Below, piece after piece: positions 49,190-57,659 of a DNA stretch of 64,000 bases. The stretch is taken from assembly GCF_003046175.1 (NCBI RefSeq), contig NZ_PZZM01000001.1:5406774-5470773 (forward strand), in the 5' to 3' direction. The translations under genes and the position numbers were made by a program. The first letter of the stretch is position 1. Each line of letters opens with the position of its first letter. Below the pieces are notes generated by a model. The model was given only the letters and a program-made list of their open reading frames with translations, did not search any database and was not told the DNA's origin. Source of the stretch: Bosea sp. 124 (lineage in GTDB: Bacteria; Pseudomonadota; Alphaproteobacteria; Rhizobiales; Beijerinckiaceae).

Positions 49190-51265
49190 ATGGCCTTGCC
49201 TGCCATTCGCCTGCGGATGATCCGCCTCGCCGTGCCGGCGCTGCTCGCGGCGATGCCCGCCCTCGCCTCGGACGACGGCGGGCATCCGGCCCAGCAGGCC
49301 CGCCTCGACGCCGTCGATGTCGAGACCACGGCGGCGCTGCCGCCCTACCCCGGCGACGCCTTGCAGGCCGGCACTATCAGCATCGACAGCGTCAAGAGCG
49401 CGGTGGCGGCCTATCGGCGCGGTGCGCTCGGCGAAGGCGATGCCCTCGCAGGCGCGATCGACGACCGGACCACCCGCGCCCTGCTCGAATGGGTCGCGAT
49501 CCGCTCCGGCGCGAACCTGATCTCGTTCTCGCGGATCGACGCCTTTCTCAAAGCCTATCCGAACTATCCGGCGACGACGCTGTTCCGGCGGCGCGCCGAG
49601 GAGATGCTGATCGCCGAGAAGAAGAGTCCGGCAGCGATCCGCGCCTTCTTCCATGGCCAGCGCCCCGTCAGCCCGGCAGGGCGGATCGCGCTCGCGCTCG
49701 TGCTGAAGGCGGAGGGCAAACCGGCGGAAGCGGCGGCCCTGGCACGCCAGAGCTGGCTGCAGGACCATCTCGGCGCTCCGCTGGAAAAGATCGCGCTCGA
49801 CGCCTTCGGCGAGGTGCTGACCCCGGCGGACCACCGCCTGCGCGCCGAGCGCTATCTCTTCCGCGAGAACGCGACCGCGGCCCTGCGCAATGCGGCGCGG
49901 GTCTCGGCGGACTATGTCGTGCTGGCGAGAGCGAGGCTGGCAAGCGCCAAGGCGAGGCGCCCGATCGCTCCCTCGCTGATCTCGGCGGTGCCGGCCTCGC
50001 TCAAGGCCGACCTCTCCTTCGCCTTCCTGCTGGCGCAGCAGGCGAGGCGCTCCGACAAGCCGGACGAGGCCGCCAAGGCGCTGGCGAACGTCCCGCGCGA
50101 CCCGGCCCTGCTCGGCGATGGCGACGAATGGTGGATCGAGCGCCGGCTGATCGCCCGCAAGCTGCTCGACGGGGGCGACGCGGCCAAGGCCTACGAGGTC
50201 GCGGCCGGCCATGGCGCCGAGGATACCGCCGAGCGCATCGACGCCGAATGGCATGCCGGCTTCATCGCCCTGCGCTTTCGCGACCAACCCGGCATCGCCC
50301 TGGAACATTTCAGCGAAGCCGCCAGGCAGGCCGAGACGCCGATCTCGGTCGCGCGCGCCAGCTATTGGCTGGGCCGCGCCCATGAGGCGATCGGCAAGGC
50401 GGAGGATGCCAGGGCGGCCTATGAGCGCGCAGCCGAACACCCGGTCGCCTATTATGGCCAGTTGGCCCGCGCGCGGCTCGGCCTGCCGGACCTGCCGCTG
50501 CGGCGCTCGGCCTCGGCGTCCCTTCAGCATCTGCCGGGGCATCAGGGGGTACGCCTGCTCTATCGCATCGGCGAGCGCGATCTCGCCGTCCAGATGCTGA
50601 TCGATCTCGCCCAGCGCCTGCACACGACACCGGCGCTCGAGGCACTCGCGGCCATCGCCCAGCGCGAGGGCGACACGCGCGCCCTGCTGGCGCTGGGCAA
50701 GACGGCGCTGCAGCGCGGCTTCCCGCTCGACACCGCCGCCTTCCCGATTTCGGGCGTGCCGGAATTCCCGGTGCTGGGCGACCCGATGGAGCGCGCCATC
50801 GTCCACGCCATCGCGCGGCAGGAGAGCGCCTTCGACCCGACCGCGATGTCGCATGCGGGCGCGCGCGGGCTGATGCAGATGATGCCGGCCACCGCGCGCG
50901 AGACGGCGCGTCGCGCCAACCTGCCCTTCGACTGGCCGCGGCTCGGGCGCGATGCGCTCTATTCGGCCCAGATGGGCGCCGCGCATCTCAACGACCTGCT
51001 GAAGGAGTGGCGCGGCTCCTACATCCTGACATTCGCCGCCTATAATGCCGGCTCCGGCAATGTCAGGAAATGGATCGACGCCTATGGCGACCCGCGCAAG
51101 CCGGAGGTCGACGCCGTCGACTGGGTCGAGCGCATCCCCTTCTACGAAACCCGCAACTATGTGCAGCGGGTGATGGAGAACCTGCAGGTCTACCGCCAGC
51201 GGCTGAACCAACGGACCGCCTATCTGATCGACCATGACTTGAAGCGCGGCGGGCGGCGGGATTAG
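49190..51265 (+). CDS. Soluble lytic murein transglycosylase (Slt-like)
   Basis: Periplasmic enzyme that cleaves peptidoglycan to 1,6-anhydro products. 691 aa. Signal peptide MALPAIRLRMIRLAVPALLAAMPALAS. A long helical superhelix (TPR-like U-domain; FLKAYPNYPATTLFRRRAEEML, KAEDARAAYERAAEHPVAYYGQLARARLGLP) spans residues about 45-530. The C-terminal lysozyme-like domain carries the catalytic Glu in IARQESAFDPTAMSHAGARGLMQMMPATA and AAYNAGSGNVRKWID. ATG at 49190 follows GGAG by six bases. Divergent from dapA. Confidence 0.93.
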   Translation: MALPAIRLRMIRLAVPALLAAMPALASDDGGHPAQQARLDAVDVETTAALPPYPGDALQAGTISIDSVKSAVAAYRRGALGEGDALAGAIDDRTTRALLEWVAIRSGANLISFSRIDAFLKAYPNYPATTLFRRRAEEMLIAEKKSPAAIRAFFHGQRPVSPAGRIALALVLKAEGKPAEAAALARQSWLQDHLGAPLEKIALDAFGEVLTPADHRLRAERYLFRENATAALRNAARVSADYVVLARARLASAKARRPIAPSLISAVPASLKADLSFAFLLAQQARRSDKPDEAAKALANVPRDPALLGDGDEWWIERRLIARKLLDGGDAAKAYEVAAGHGAEDTAERIDAEWHAGFIALRFRDQPGIALEHFSEAARQAETPISVARASYWLGRAHEAIGKAEDARAAYERAAEHPVAYYGQLARARLGLPDLPLRRSASASLQHLPGHQGVRLLYRIGERDLAVQMLIDLAQRLHTTPALEALAAIAQREGDTRALLALGKTALQRGFPLDTAAFPISGVPEFPVLGDPMERAIVHAIARQESAFDPTAMSHAGARGLMQMMPATARETARRANLPFDWPRLGRDALYSAQMGAAHLNDLLKEWRGSYILTFAAYNAGSGNVRKWIDAYGDPRKPEVDAVDWVERIPFYETRNYVQRVMENLQVYRQRLNQRTAYLIDHDLKRGGRRD

Positions 51266-51302
51266 ATCGACGGGAGCTGATGGGTTCCGAGATCATGCGC
51301 GC

Positions 51303-51409
51303 CGTCATCCCGGGCGACCGCAGGGAGACCCGGGATCCATTCCGGAGCCTCTTCGGCAAGCGCTCAGGCATGGATCCCGGATCTCCGCTTCGCTGCGTCC
51401 GGGATGACG
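51303..51409. repeat. Dispersed palindromic intergenic repeat, copy E
   Basis: Starts GTCATCCCGGGCGACC and ends GCTGCGTCCGGGATGACG. Contains GGGATCCATTCCGG and GGCATGGATCCCGGATCTCC, arms nearly identical to those of copy A. Lies between the transglycosylase and the hydrolase gene. The longer frame of the hydrolase runs into this element, so its first Met codons are not reliable starts. Confidence 0.8.
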
Positions 51410-51442
51410 CGCGGATTTATGACAAGCGAAGCGGAGTTCCGC

Positions 51443-52336
51443 ATGCCCACAGAGACCGGCTTCACTTCGCTTTTCTTCAGCGCCCGCGACGGCCTGCGGC
51501 TGCATGCGCGCGACTATGGCCCGTTGGCGTCGCCCGCCCTGCCCGTCGTCTGCCTGCCCGGCTTTGCCCGTTCCGCCGCCGATTTCCACGAACTGGCGCT
51601 GGCGCTGTCGCAGGACGAAGCCAGGCCGCGGCGCGTGCTGGCGCTGGATTATCGCGGGCGCGGCCTGTCGGCCTATGACCGCGACTGGAAGAACTACGAC
51701 ATCCGCATCGAGCTCGACGACCTGATGCAGGTGCTCGTCGCCACGGGCATCGAGGCGGCGGTCTTTGTCGGGACCTCGCGCGGCGGATTGCTGACCATGG
51801 CGATGGGCGCGGCGCGACCGGGCACGATCAAGGGCGTGGTGCTGAACGACATCGGGCCGGTGATTGATGCGCGCGGACTACTCCGAATCCGGGGCTATGT
51901 CGGCAAGCTGCCGCTGCCGCGCAGCTTCGCCGAGGGCGCCGAGATCCTGAAGCGGCTCTCGGACCAGCAGTTCCCGCTGTTCGGCGATGCCGAATGGGAG
52001 ATCATGGCGCGCCGGACCTGGACCGAGCGCGACGGCCGGCTGAAGCCGGATTACGACCAGAACCTGATGAAGGTGCTCGAGGAGCTCGACCTGGAAGCGC
52101 CGCTGCCGGTGCTGTGGAGCTATTTCGACGGGCTGAACACCGTGCCGATGCTGGCGATCCGCGGCGCCAATTCCGACCTGCTCGCGGAAAAGACCCTGAT
52201 CGAGATGGGCGAGCGGCATCCCGATTGCGAGATTTTCGTCGCGCCCGGACAGGGCCATGCGCCGATGCTGGGCCCGAAGGACATGGTGCGGCGGATCGGC
52301 CGGCTGATCGCCCGCGCCGAGCGCCGCGCCGCCTGA
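51443..52336 (+). CDS. Alpha/beta-hydrolase
   Basis: 297 aa. Nucleophile elbow GTSRGG (S112), oxyanion region VVCLPGFARSAADFHELA, conserved LDYRGRGLSAYDRDW after strand 3-4, and late His in VAPGQGHAPML. The substrate is not inferable. The start at 51443 has GGAG with eight-base spacing and begins MPTETGFTSLFFSARDGLRLH. The gene next to it on the minus strand is convergent, six bases away. Confidence 0.88.
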   Translation: MPTETGFTSLFFSARDGLRLHARDYGPLASPALPVVCLPGFARSAADFHELALALSQDEARPRRVLALDYRGRGLSAYDRDWKNYDIRIELDDLMQVLVATGIEAAVFVGTSRGGLLTMAMGAARPGTIKGVVLNDIGPVIDARGLLRIRGYVGKLPLPRSFAEGAEILKRLSDQQFPLFGDAEWEIMARRTWTERDGRLKPDYDQNLMKVLEELDLEAPLPVLWSYFDGLNTVPMLAIRGANSDLLAEKTLIEMGERHPDCEIFVAPGQGHAPMLGPKDMVRRIGRLIARAERRAA

Positions 52337-52342
52337 AGCCGA

Positions 52343-53071
52343 TCAGGCCAAAGGCTTGTCCGAGGGTTCACCCGCGGCATCGGCTTCTGCCGGCTTGACG
52401 ACATTGTCCTGCCCGGCAGAACCATCGTCGCGCGAGGTGTCGACGAGACCGGCCTTCGCCCGCGTGGCAAATTCGGTCTCGCCGCCGGCCGCGAGCGTTT
52501 TCGCCTGATCGACCCAGTCTTCCCGCTCGATGCGCCCCGGAAAGGCCAGATAGCTGCCAACCCATTCGACGTTCCGGGGCGTCCAGGCGGCGATCTGCTC
52601 GAAATGCCAGATGCCGAGCCCATGAAGGCGGGCCTCGTTCTGGCGCCCGACCCCCTTGATCAACTTGAGATCATCGGGTTTGTCGTGCTTGGCCGCCACC
52701 GATCCGGCGGGGCGCTGCCCCGGGATATCAGCCTCGCCCTCGACCTGCGGCAGGGTCGCCACAGGGGCTGCCACGACGGGGGTTGCGGCCTCGGCCGGGG
52801 CGCGCGTGCCGCGCAGCACGCCGGCCAGGATACAGCCGGCGACATAGACAGCCGTGAACAGCAGCGCGGATTCGACCCAGGTCGCCGGCTCGCCATTCAG
52901 GAACTGCAGCCAGGTGAGCGCGGCACCCACCCCCCATAATGCGGCGAACCAGCCGGCGGCGCGGCCAAGGAGCCTGAGCTTGCCGCCGTCATGGCCGATC
53001 CAGCCCATGACGAGGCCGAGCGCGAAGGCCGCAACGAGGAACCAGACGAACTGGCTGGCGAGATAAAGCAT
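52343..53071 (-). CDS. Membrane protein with C-terminal helix-hairpin-helix domain
   Basis: 242 aa. Two N-terminal membrane segments (about residues 5-24 and 36-55, with a third hydrophobic stretch at 66-85), an Ala/Pro-rich linker of about 25 residues, then a helix-hairpin-helix-type domain: PDDLKLIKGVGRQNEARLHGLGIWHFEQIAAWTPRNVEWVGSYLAFPGRIEREDWVDQAKTLA. This block is known from predicted DNA-binding or nuclease-like 'flap endonuclease-1-like' families in alphaproteobacteria. A membrane anchor on such a domain is unusual. AGGGGG lies upstream of the ATG. Confidence 0.82.
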   Translation of the reverse strand: MLYLASQFVWFLVAAFALGLVMGWIGHDGGKLRLLGRAAGWFAALWGVGAALTWLQFLNGEPATWVESALLFTAVYVAGCILAGVLRGTRAPAEAATPVVAAPVATLPQVEGEADIPGQRPAGSVAAKHDKPDDLKLIKGVGRQNEARLHGLGIWHFEQIAAWTPRNVEWVGSYLAFPGRIEREDWVDQAKTLAAGGETEFATRAKAGLVDTSRDDGSAGQDNVVKPAEADAAGEPSDKPLA

Positions 53072-53083
53072 GTCCGCCCCCTA

Positions 53084-53131
53084 GATCACGTCCCGTTCGG
53101 ACGGACTCGTCCGAACGGGAGAACCGTGATC
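53084..53131. repeat. Large perfect hairpin, intergenic
   Basis: A 13 bp perfect stem TCCCGTTCGGACG (53091-53103) and its complement (53108-53120) with a GACT loop, and an outer arm GATCACG (53084-53090) / CGTGATC (53125-53131) with a four-base bulge. Lies upstream of the HHH protein gene and after the BON/OmpA gene. No T-run follows, so a terminator is not certain; it could be a repeat family member. Confidence 0.75.
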
Positions 53132-53193
53132 GCTTCCAGAAATTATGCGCATGGCTCTTCCGAAAAGCCGGTTCCGCACCTTTCGAGCCCCGC

Positions 53194-55467
53194 TCATTTC
53201 GCGACCGTGAACTGCACGCGCCGGTTCATCGGCTTGGCGTCGGCCGAGCCATGCGGCACCAGCGGCCGCTCCGTCCCGAAGCCGCGCGTCTCGAGCCGGG
53301 CCGGATCGATGCCGCGCCGAAGCAGTTCGTCGCGGACGCGAAGTGCCCGGCGGGCCGAGAGGTCGAGATTATTGAAGCCGTCGCGATCGCCATCACTGTT
53401 GGCATGGCCCTCGATGGTGATGCGCGCGCCGGGGCACTGCGTCAGGATGGCGACCGCTTCGGCGATGACGCGCTCGGTCGGCGCATCCAGCGTCACGGCC
53501 GCCGCGCCCTGCGCGAACAAGACCGTGTTGCGCTTGGTCAGCGCATCGAGATCGTTCTGGCAGGTCGCCGGCGGATCGACGATGCAGCCGGTCTGGCGCA
53601 GACCGATCGCCGCGTCCATCCGGTAGCCTGGGGGCAGGCCGGTGCTGGCGCTGGTCTCGACCTCGCGCTTGATGAGATCGCGGCAGGTCAGGCCACGCAA
53701 CGTAACCAGATCGTCCGCGATCGTCGCAGAGCCAAAATCGAGACGCAGCAGATTGGTCACCGCCATCCTGGCGACCGCGGCGAAACCGGCCGGCGCCCCC
53801 GGCAGGATCTGCGTCTCGTCGTTGAACCTGCCCTTGAGAGGCGAAGCCTCGACCAGCGCAAGCAGGGCGGCGCGTGTCTGCGCATCCGGCAAGGCGCCGG
53901 TCAGGGTCAGCCCGCTCCGATCGGCTGAGAGCGACAGGACATAGGGCCGAACCGCGATCGCAGCGGTGCCCGCAGTGCCGAGGCTGAGGCCGGCAGGCAG
54001 CGGCTGGCGGCGCAATGCTGCCTCGAGTTCCTGCCAGGCCTGGCCGTTGGCAACCTCGCCCGACAGAGCCAGCACCGCGCCGGCAAGCGACACCGAACCC
54101 CGCTTAAGCTTGCCGAGGAGGTCGAGAGCGAACCCGGTGGCCGCTCCGTAATCGGGCTCCTCGCGCAGGTTCGGCTCCAGTATCAGTTGATCGGAAACCG
54201 CAGCGGAGGGTGCGAGCCCGCGCGCCAGCGCCAGAAGCGCCGCGCGGGCGGGGGCATCGCGCACCAATCCTCTCAGGGCGACGCCGTCTTCCCCGATGGC
54301 GGCGCTCCAGGTCAGCGGCACGGCCGGAGCCGCCGGCACGGCAGGCGGCGGCGCGGCGGGCAATTCCGACGGCAGAAAGACCGGCGCGGGAATCTCGGGC
54401 AGCGGCGGCATCAGGGTCTCGACCGGAGGTGGCGGTTCCGGCGGGCAGACGATCGAGGCCTGGGCAACCGAATCCGGCCCGTCGCCCTGGGCTATCTGCA
54501 GGCGCAGCGCCTGGCAGGCCTCGAAGGTCGCCGGCCCATCACCGGACAAGGCATAAGCGTCCCCGGTCAGTTCCGCCTTGCCCTGCCGCAGCCGGGCGAG
54601 ATCGCCCAGCGCCCGCGTCACCTTCACCAGGAAGGCCGCCGGCTCGCCGGCTGCCGGCTTCATCCCGTCCTCAATGCCGATGGTGCCCGGAAAGGTGCGC
54701 CTGAGCAGGCCAAGAATCTGCTGGCGGGCCGCGTCGGACGGGTAAAATCCCGTCAGTCGCAGCGTGTCTCCGGCCAGGCGCTCGACGCCCCAGCGATAGG
54801 GCGCCACGACCGGTGGCTCAAGGGCGCAGGGCACCGACTGGAAGCCGTCGCGGGCGAGTGCGGTCGCCGCCTGCAAGGCGAGGAAGTTGTCGGGGGTGTC
54901 CGCCCTGCCCTCGATGCAGAAGCGCGTGTCGTCGAGGGCGACCTTGCCGGTGGCGAGCCGTGGCAATTCGGCGAGAACCGCCTTGGTCATGGCCTGGAAA
55001 CCCGCAGGGGCGCCGAAGGCGAGGCTCTGGCGGTCGTCGATCCGGAGGCCGGGCAAGGCCGCGGCGGCGGCTGCGACATTGGCGATGGCGGTCGCCTCGT
55101 CAGGCACGAAGCCGTTGAGGGTTACGACTCCGCCCTGGCGACTGGCCGACCAGCTATAGGGACGCTGGGCGACGACCTGCGACAGGCCGCCGAGCGCCCG
55201 GCGCACGCCGAACTCGGACCGCAAGCGCGCAATCGCCCGCGCCGCACCATCGGCGGAGAGCGCCTCGCCACTGATCGTCACATCGCGCCCGTCGACCTGG
55301 GCGGTGACCGGACGTGCACCGGGTGCCTCGCCTGCGATGGCCGCAACGGCCTCGACCGCACGGCGACCGACATCGCGCTCGATGGTATCCCCGACGAACA
55401 GGTTGGCGGTGCCCCAGAGCAGCGCCAACGGCAGCAGCCCCCAAAGCCAACGTCCCGGTTGCGCCAT
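53194..55467 (-). CDS. OmpA-family protein with tandem BON-like repeats
   Basis: 757 aa. One N-terminal membrane anchor (GRWLWGLLPLALLWGTANLFVG). A BON domain (VTAQVDGRDVTISGEALS) then about four long (~105 aa) repeats that share a pattern: YSWSA or YRWGV, then a strand with LTLTG or VTLNGF, P-D/S-E/A-A-T/A-R, a helix, and GAPAGF..A..KAVL.EL.RL. A Pro-rich linker (PPPVETLMPPLPEIPAPVFLP) sits between repeats two and three. The C-terminus is a peptidoglycan-binding OmpA domain: NTVLFAQGAAAVTL, TIEGHANSDGDRDGFNNLDLSARRALRVRDELLRRG, ETRGFGTERPLVPHGSADAKPMNRRVQF. Probably an inner-membrane-anchored cell-wall-binding protein; domain mix resembles mycobacterial ArfA/OmpATb. GGGGAG lies before the ATG. 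Confidence 0.88.
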   Translation of the reverse strand: MAQPGRWLWGLLPLALLWGTANLFVGDTIERDVGRRAVEAVAAIAGEAPGARPVTAQVDGRDVTISGEALSADGAARAIARLRSEFGVRRALGGLSQVVAQRPYSWSASRQGGVVTLNGFVPDEATAIANVAAAAAALPGLRIDDRQSLAFGAPAGFQAMTKAVLAELPRLATGKVALDDTRFCIEGRADTPDNFLALQAATALARDGFQSVPCALEPPVVAPYRWGVERLAGDTLRLTGFYPSDAARQQILGLLRRTFPGTIGIEDGMKPAAGEPAAFLVKVTRALGDLARLRQGKAELTGDAYALSGDGPATFEACQALRLQIAQGDGPDSVAQASIVCPPEPPPPVETLMPPLPEIPAPVFLPSELPAAPPPAVPAAPAVPLTWSAAIGEDGVALRGLVRDAPARAALLALARGLAPSAAVSDQLILEPNLREEPDYGAATGFALDLLGKLKRGSVSLAGAVLALSGEVANGQAWQELEAALRRQPLPAGLSLGTAGTAAIAVRPYVLSLSADRSGLTLTGALPDAQTRAALLALVEASPLKGRFNDETQILPGAPAGFAAVARMAVTNLLRLDFGSATIADDLVTLRGLTCRDLIKREVETSASTGLPPGYRMDAAIGLRQTGCIVDPPATCQNDLDALTKRNTVLFAQGAAAVTLDAPTERVIAEAVAILTQCPGARITIEGHANSDGDRDGFNNLDLSARRALRVRDELLRRGIDPARLETRGFGTERPLVPHGSADAKPMNRRVQFTVAK

Positions 55468-55864
55468 GCCACTCCCCTGAAGCCCGATCCCGGCTCACCC
55501 CTCGCGAGACGGGAAGCCGGCCTCGCCCGGAACCAGAAGCAATGCGGTTTCAGGCTCTTGAAGAACGTCGCTCATCCCGGAACACACCTCGCGAGCCGCA
55601 TCGTGCAGGCGGAATCACGAAATGTGTCCGAAAAAGGACAACGCCCTCTAGAAGGCGTTTTGCGAAGCGGCTGTCAACCGTCTGGCCCGTGTCGCCGGCC
55701 CGGAACCGGCAGGGCGGCGTTCCGCCCGGCCGCCATTCGCGCGGCGCGGCGCTGCCCAGACCGTCGAAAGCCGTATGGAACGAAAGGGGCGGCGGCTCGG
55801 GACAGCCCGCAACGAAAAAAGCCCCGGGTTTCCCCGGGGCTTCCGACTAGGATTGCAGAAGCAA
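55468..55864. other. Intergenic region with porin terminator
   Basis: 397 bp. Minus-strand terminator: AAGCCCCGGG (55819-55828) pairs with CCCGGGGCTT (55833-55842), followed on that strand by a T-run, 22 bp after the porin stop. A smaller hairpin AACGCC/GGCGTT (55640-55645, 55654-55659) lies within the gap. The region should also hold the promoter of the BON/OmpA gene. Confidence 0.8.
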
Positions 55865-57250
55865 TCAGAAGTCGCGCTGGATGCGGAAGCGGCCAGCGAT
55901 GGCGTCGTCGCTCTTGACGAGACGGCCACCGGCGCCAATCGCCGGGCGAGCGCCCGCGTTGTTGGCGGCAAGGACAGCCTGCTTCAGCTCGGTGCGGGTG
56001 TAGAGAACCTCAACACCGATATCGAGGCCCGAAACCGGCGACCAGATCAGGTTGGCGCCGACGATGAGCTCCTTCGGATCAAGAGCGCGCGGAGCAGCGA
56101 CGCCGTTGACCTGGCTGAGCAGCGTGTAGTTCAGCTTCAGCTCGGAATACGAACCGAACAGCTCCGAACGCAGCTGCGGGGTCCAGAAGTGACGCATCAC
56201 GGCGACGAGCGACCAACCGGTGGCCGACTTCGTGGAACCGGTGAGCGGGTTCACGCTCCAGTCGGCGACGATGAGCTGGTTGGCAGCCGTCGCGGAGCCG
56301 ATGCGGCCCGAACCGAACTGACCACCCCAGCCGAGATAGCCGAGAGCGCCATCAGCGTAGGCAGCCTGCAGGAACAGGGTGTCGCCAGCAGCCAGCATCG
56401 GCAGGTTGAGCTTGACACCGCCCTGAATGGCGAAGCCCATCTCATCCTTGGAGCCGTTGAAGAGGATGCCGGTGTTCGAGATGTTGCGCTGGGTGATAGC
56501 ACCCGACAACTGAGCCGAACCCCAACCCTGATCGACGCGCAGCGAAGCGACGACGTCCGGGAAGTCCTGACCGAGGGTCGTCGAAGCAGCCAGCGGGCTG
56601 ACGACGCCGTTTTCACGGTTGCCCGTGCCGGTGTTGCGGTCTTCGAGCGACACCGTGGCCGAGAAGCCCGAACCGAAGGTGGCGGTGTAGGCCAACAGGT
56701 TCAGACGGCTATCAGCCGTACGCAGGGTCGAGAAGGTGAAGTCGTTCGCGTAGAAGTCGAAGAACGACTGAGCGCGACCAGCGGTGATCGGGCCGAACTG
56801 GACGAAGGCCAGGTCGAGGTTGGCAGCCGACGAAGCGGTGGCGGCCGTGTTGCGAACGGTGCCCGGGGGAACGATGCCCTGGTTGCCGCCGATCGTGCCG
56901 GAATACAGGCCCGAGCTGTTGGTCAGCTCGTAACGGAAGAAGGTCCGCAGCGTGCCATAGGCAGTCGCGGTGCGGGCGTCGATGTTCAAACGACCACGAG
57001 CGCGGGTGCCGTAGGCGTCCTGGGTCTCGCCGAAGCGGGAACCGATGGTGTACTCAGCACGAACACGGCCACCAACGCGGAGGCAGGTGTCGGTGCCCGG
57101 GATGTAGAAGAAGCCTGCGCCATAGGCGGAGCAGACGCGAACGTATTCGACCGGAGCGGCCTTCCGCGAGGGAAGATCGGCGGCCTGAGCCCCGGCGACC
57201 GCGGCGATGCCGGCGGCGGAACCGAGGAGGAGGCTCTTAACGAGCTTCAT
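55865..57250 (-). CDS. Outer-membrane porin (Porin_2 type)
   Basis: Trimeric general diffusion porin. 461 aa. GGAGGT precedes the ATG by five bases, an unusually strong site that fits a highly expressed protein. Signal: MKLVKSLLLGSAAGIAAVAGAQA, cleavage before ADLPSRKAAPV. The segment VEYVRVCSAYGAGFFYIPGT and the two Cys (RVCSAYG, DTCLRVGG) are typical of rhizobial porins. The body is 16-strand-like barrel sequence with Gly/aromatic girdles, ending RFRIQRDF with a C-terminal Phe. Strong terminator downstream. Confidence 0.95.
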   Translation of the reverse strand: MKLVKSLLLGSAAGIAAVAGAQAADLPSRKAAPVEYVRVCSAYGAGFFYIPGTDTCLRVGGRVRAEYTIGSRFGETQDAYGTRARGRLNIDARTATAYGTLRTFFRYELTNSSGLYSGTIGGNQGIVPPGTVRNTAATASSAANLDLAFVQFGPITAGRAQSFFDFYANDFTFSTLRTADSRLNLLAYTATFGSGFSATVSLEDRNTGTGNRENGVVSPLAASTTLGQDFPDVVASLRVDQGWGSAQLSGAITQRNISNTGILFNGSKDEMGFAIQGGVKLNLPMLAAGDTLFLQAAYADGALGYLGWGGQFGSGRIGSATAANQLIVADWSVNPLTGSTKSATGWSLVAVMRHFWTPQLRSELFGSYSELKLNYTLLSQVNGVAAPRALDPKELIVGANLIWSPVSGLDIGVEVLYTRTELKQAVLAANNAGARPAIGAGGRLVKSDDAIAGRFRIQRDF

Positions 57251-57659
57251 TGGTAACCTCCAAAAGAGTTTCGAGACCCTCGGGCTTCGGCCTGCTCTTT
57301 GGTGACTGGCCCCAGGAGACCCAACCACCGAACCTGCCTCGTCCCGGCCTTTCGCCCACGTCCCTGAACCATTCAGAGGCGAAGACGAAAAACAGCGACC
57401 GGGAACGTCCCGACGCAGGACAACCATACGAATGCCGGGGGGCCGATCAACCTTCATCACGCCCCGGATAGGCCCGCAGGGGTGCTTTGGACCCCGGTGT
57501 TGCAGGCAAGTCACGCTTTGACTGCCGAAATTTACCGACCATTAACCGCGCTCGCCCGGACGGGCCTGTTTTGAGCCGTTCCACACGGGAATCATCCAGA
57601 CGTCGCACCGGAGGGAGCGCCGCGCCGGCCAGAGGCGATTCTCGATGCCGGGGCGCCGC
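57251..57659. promoter_or_regulatory. Porin promoter region
   Basis: 409 bp between tamB and the porin. A possible CtrA-type site TTTA-N7-TTAA lies at 57531-57545, with one mismatch to the TTAA-N7-TTAA consensus. Otherwise no terminator or small gene was found. The porin 5' untranslated region may be long. Confidence 0.4.

Noticed and set aside
51404..51442. Start of the alpha/beta-hydrolase at the first in-frame ATG (51404) or 51419
   Set aside because: The first ATG is inside the palindromic repeat; 51443 has a proper ribosome-binding site and gives the family-like N-terminus.
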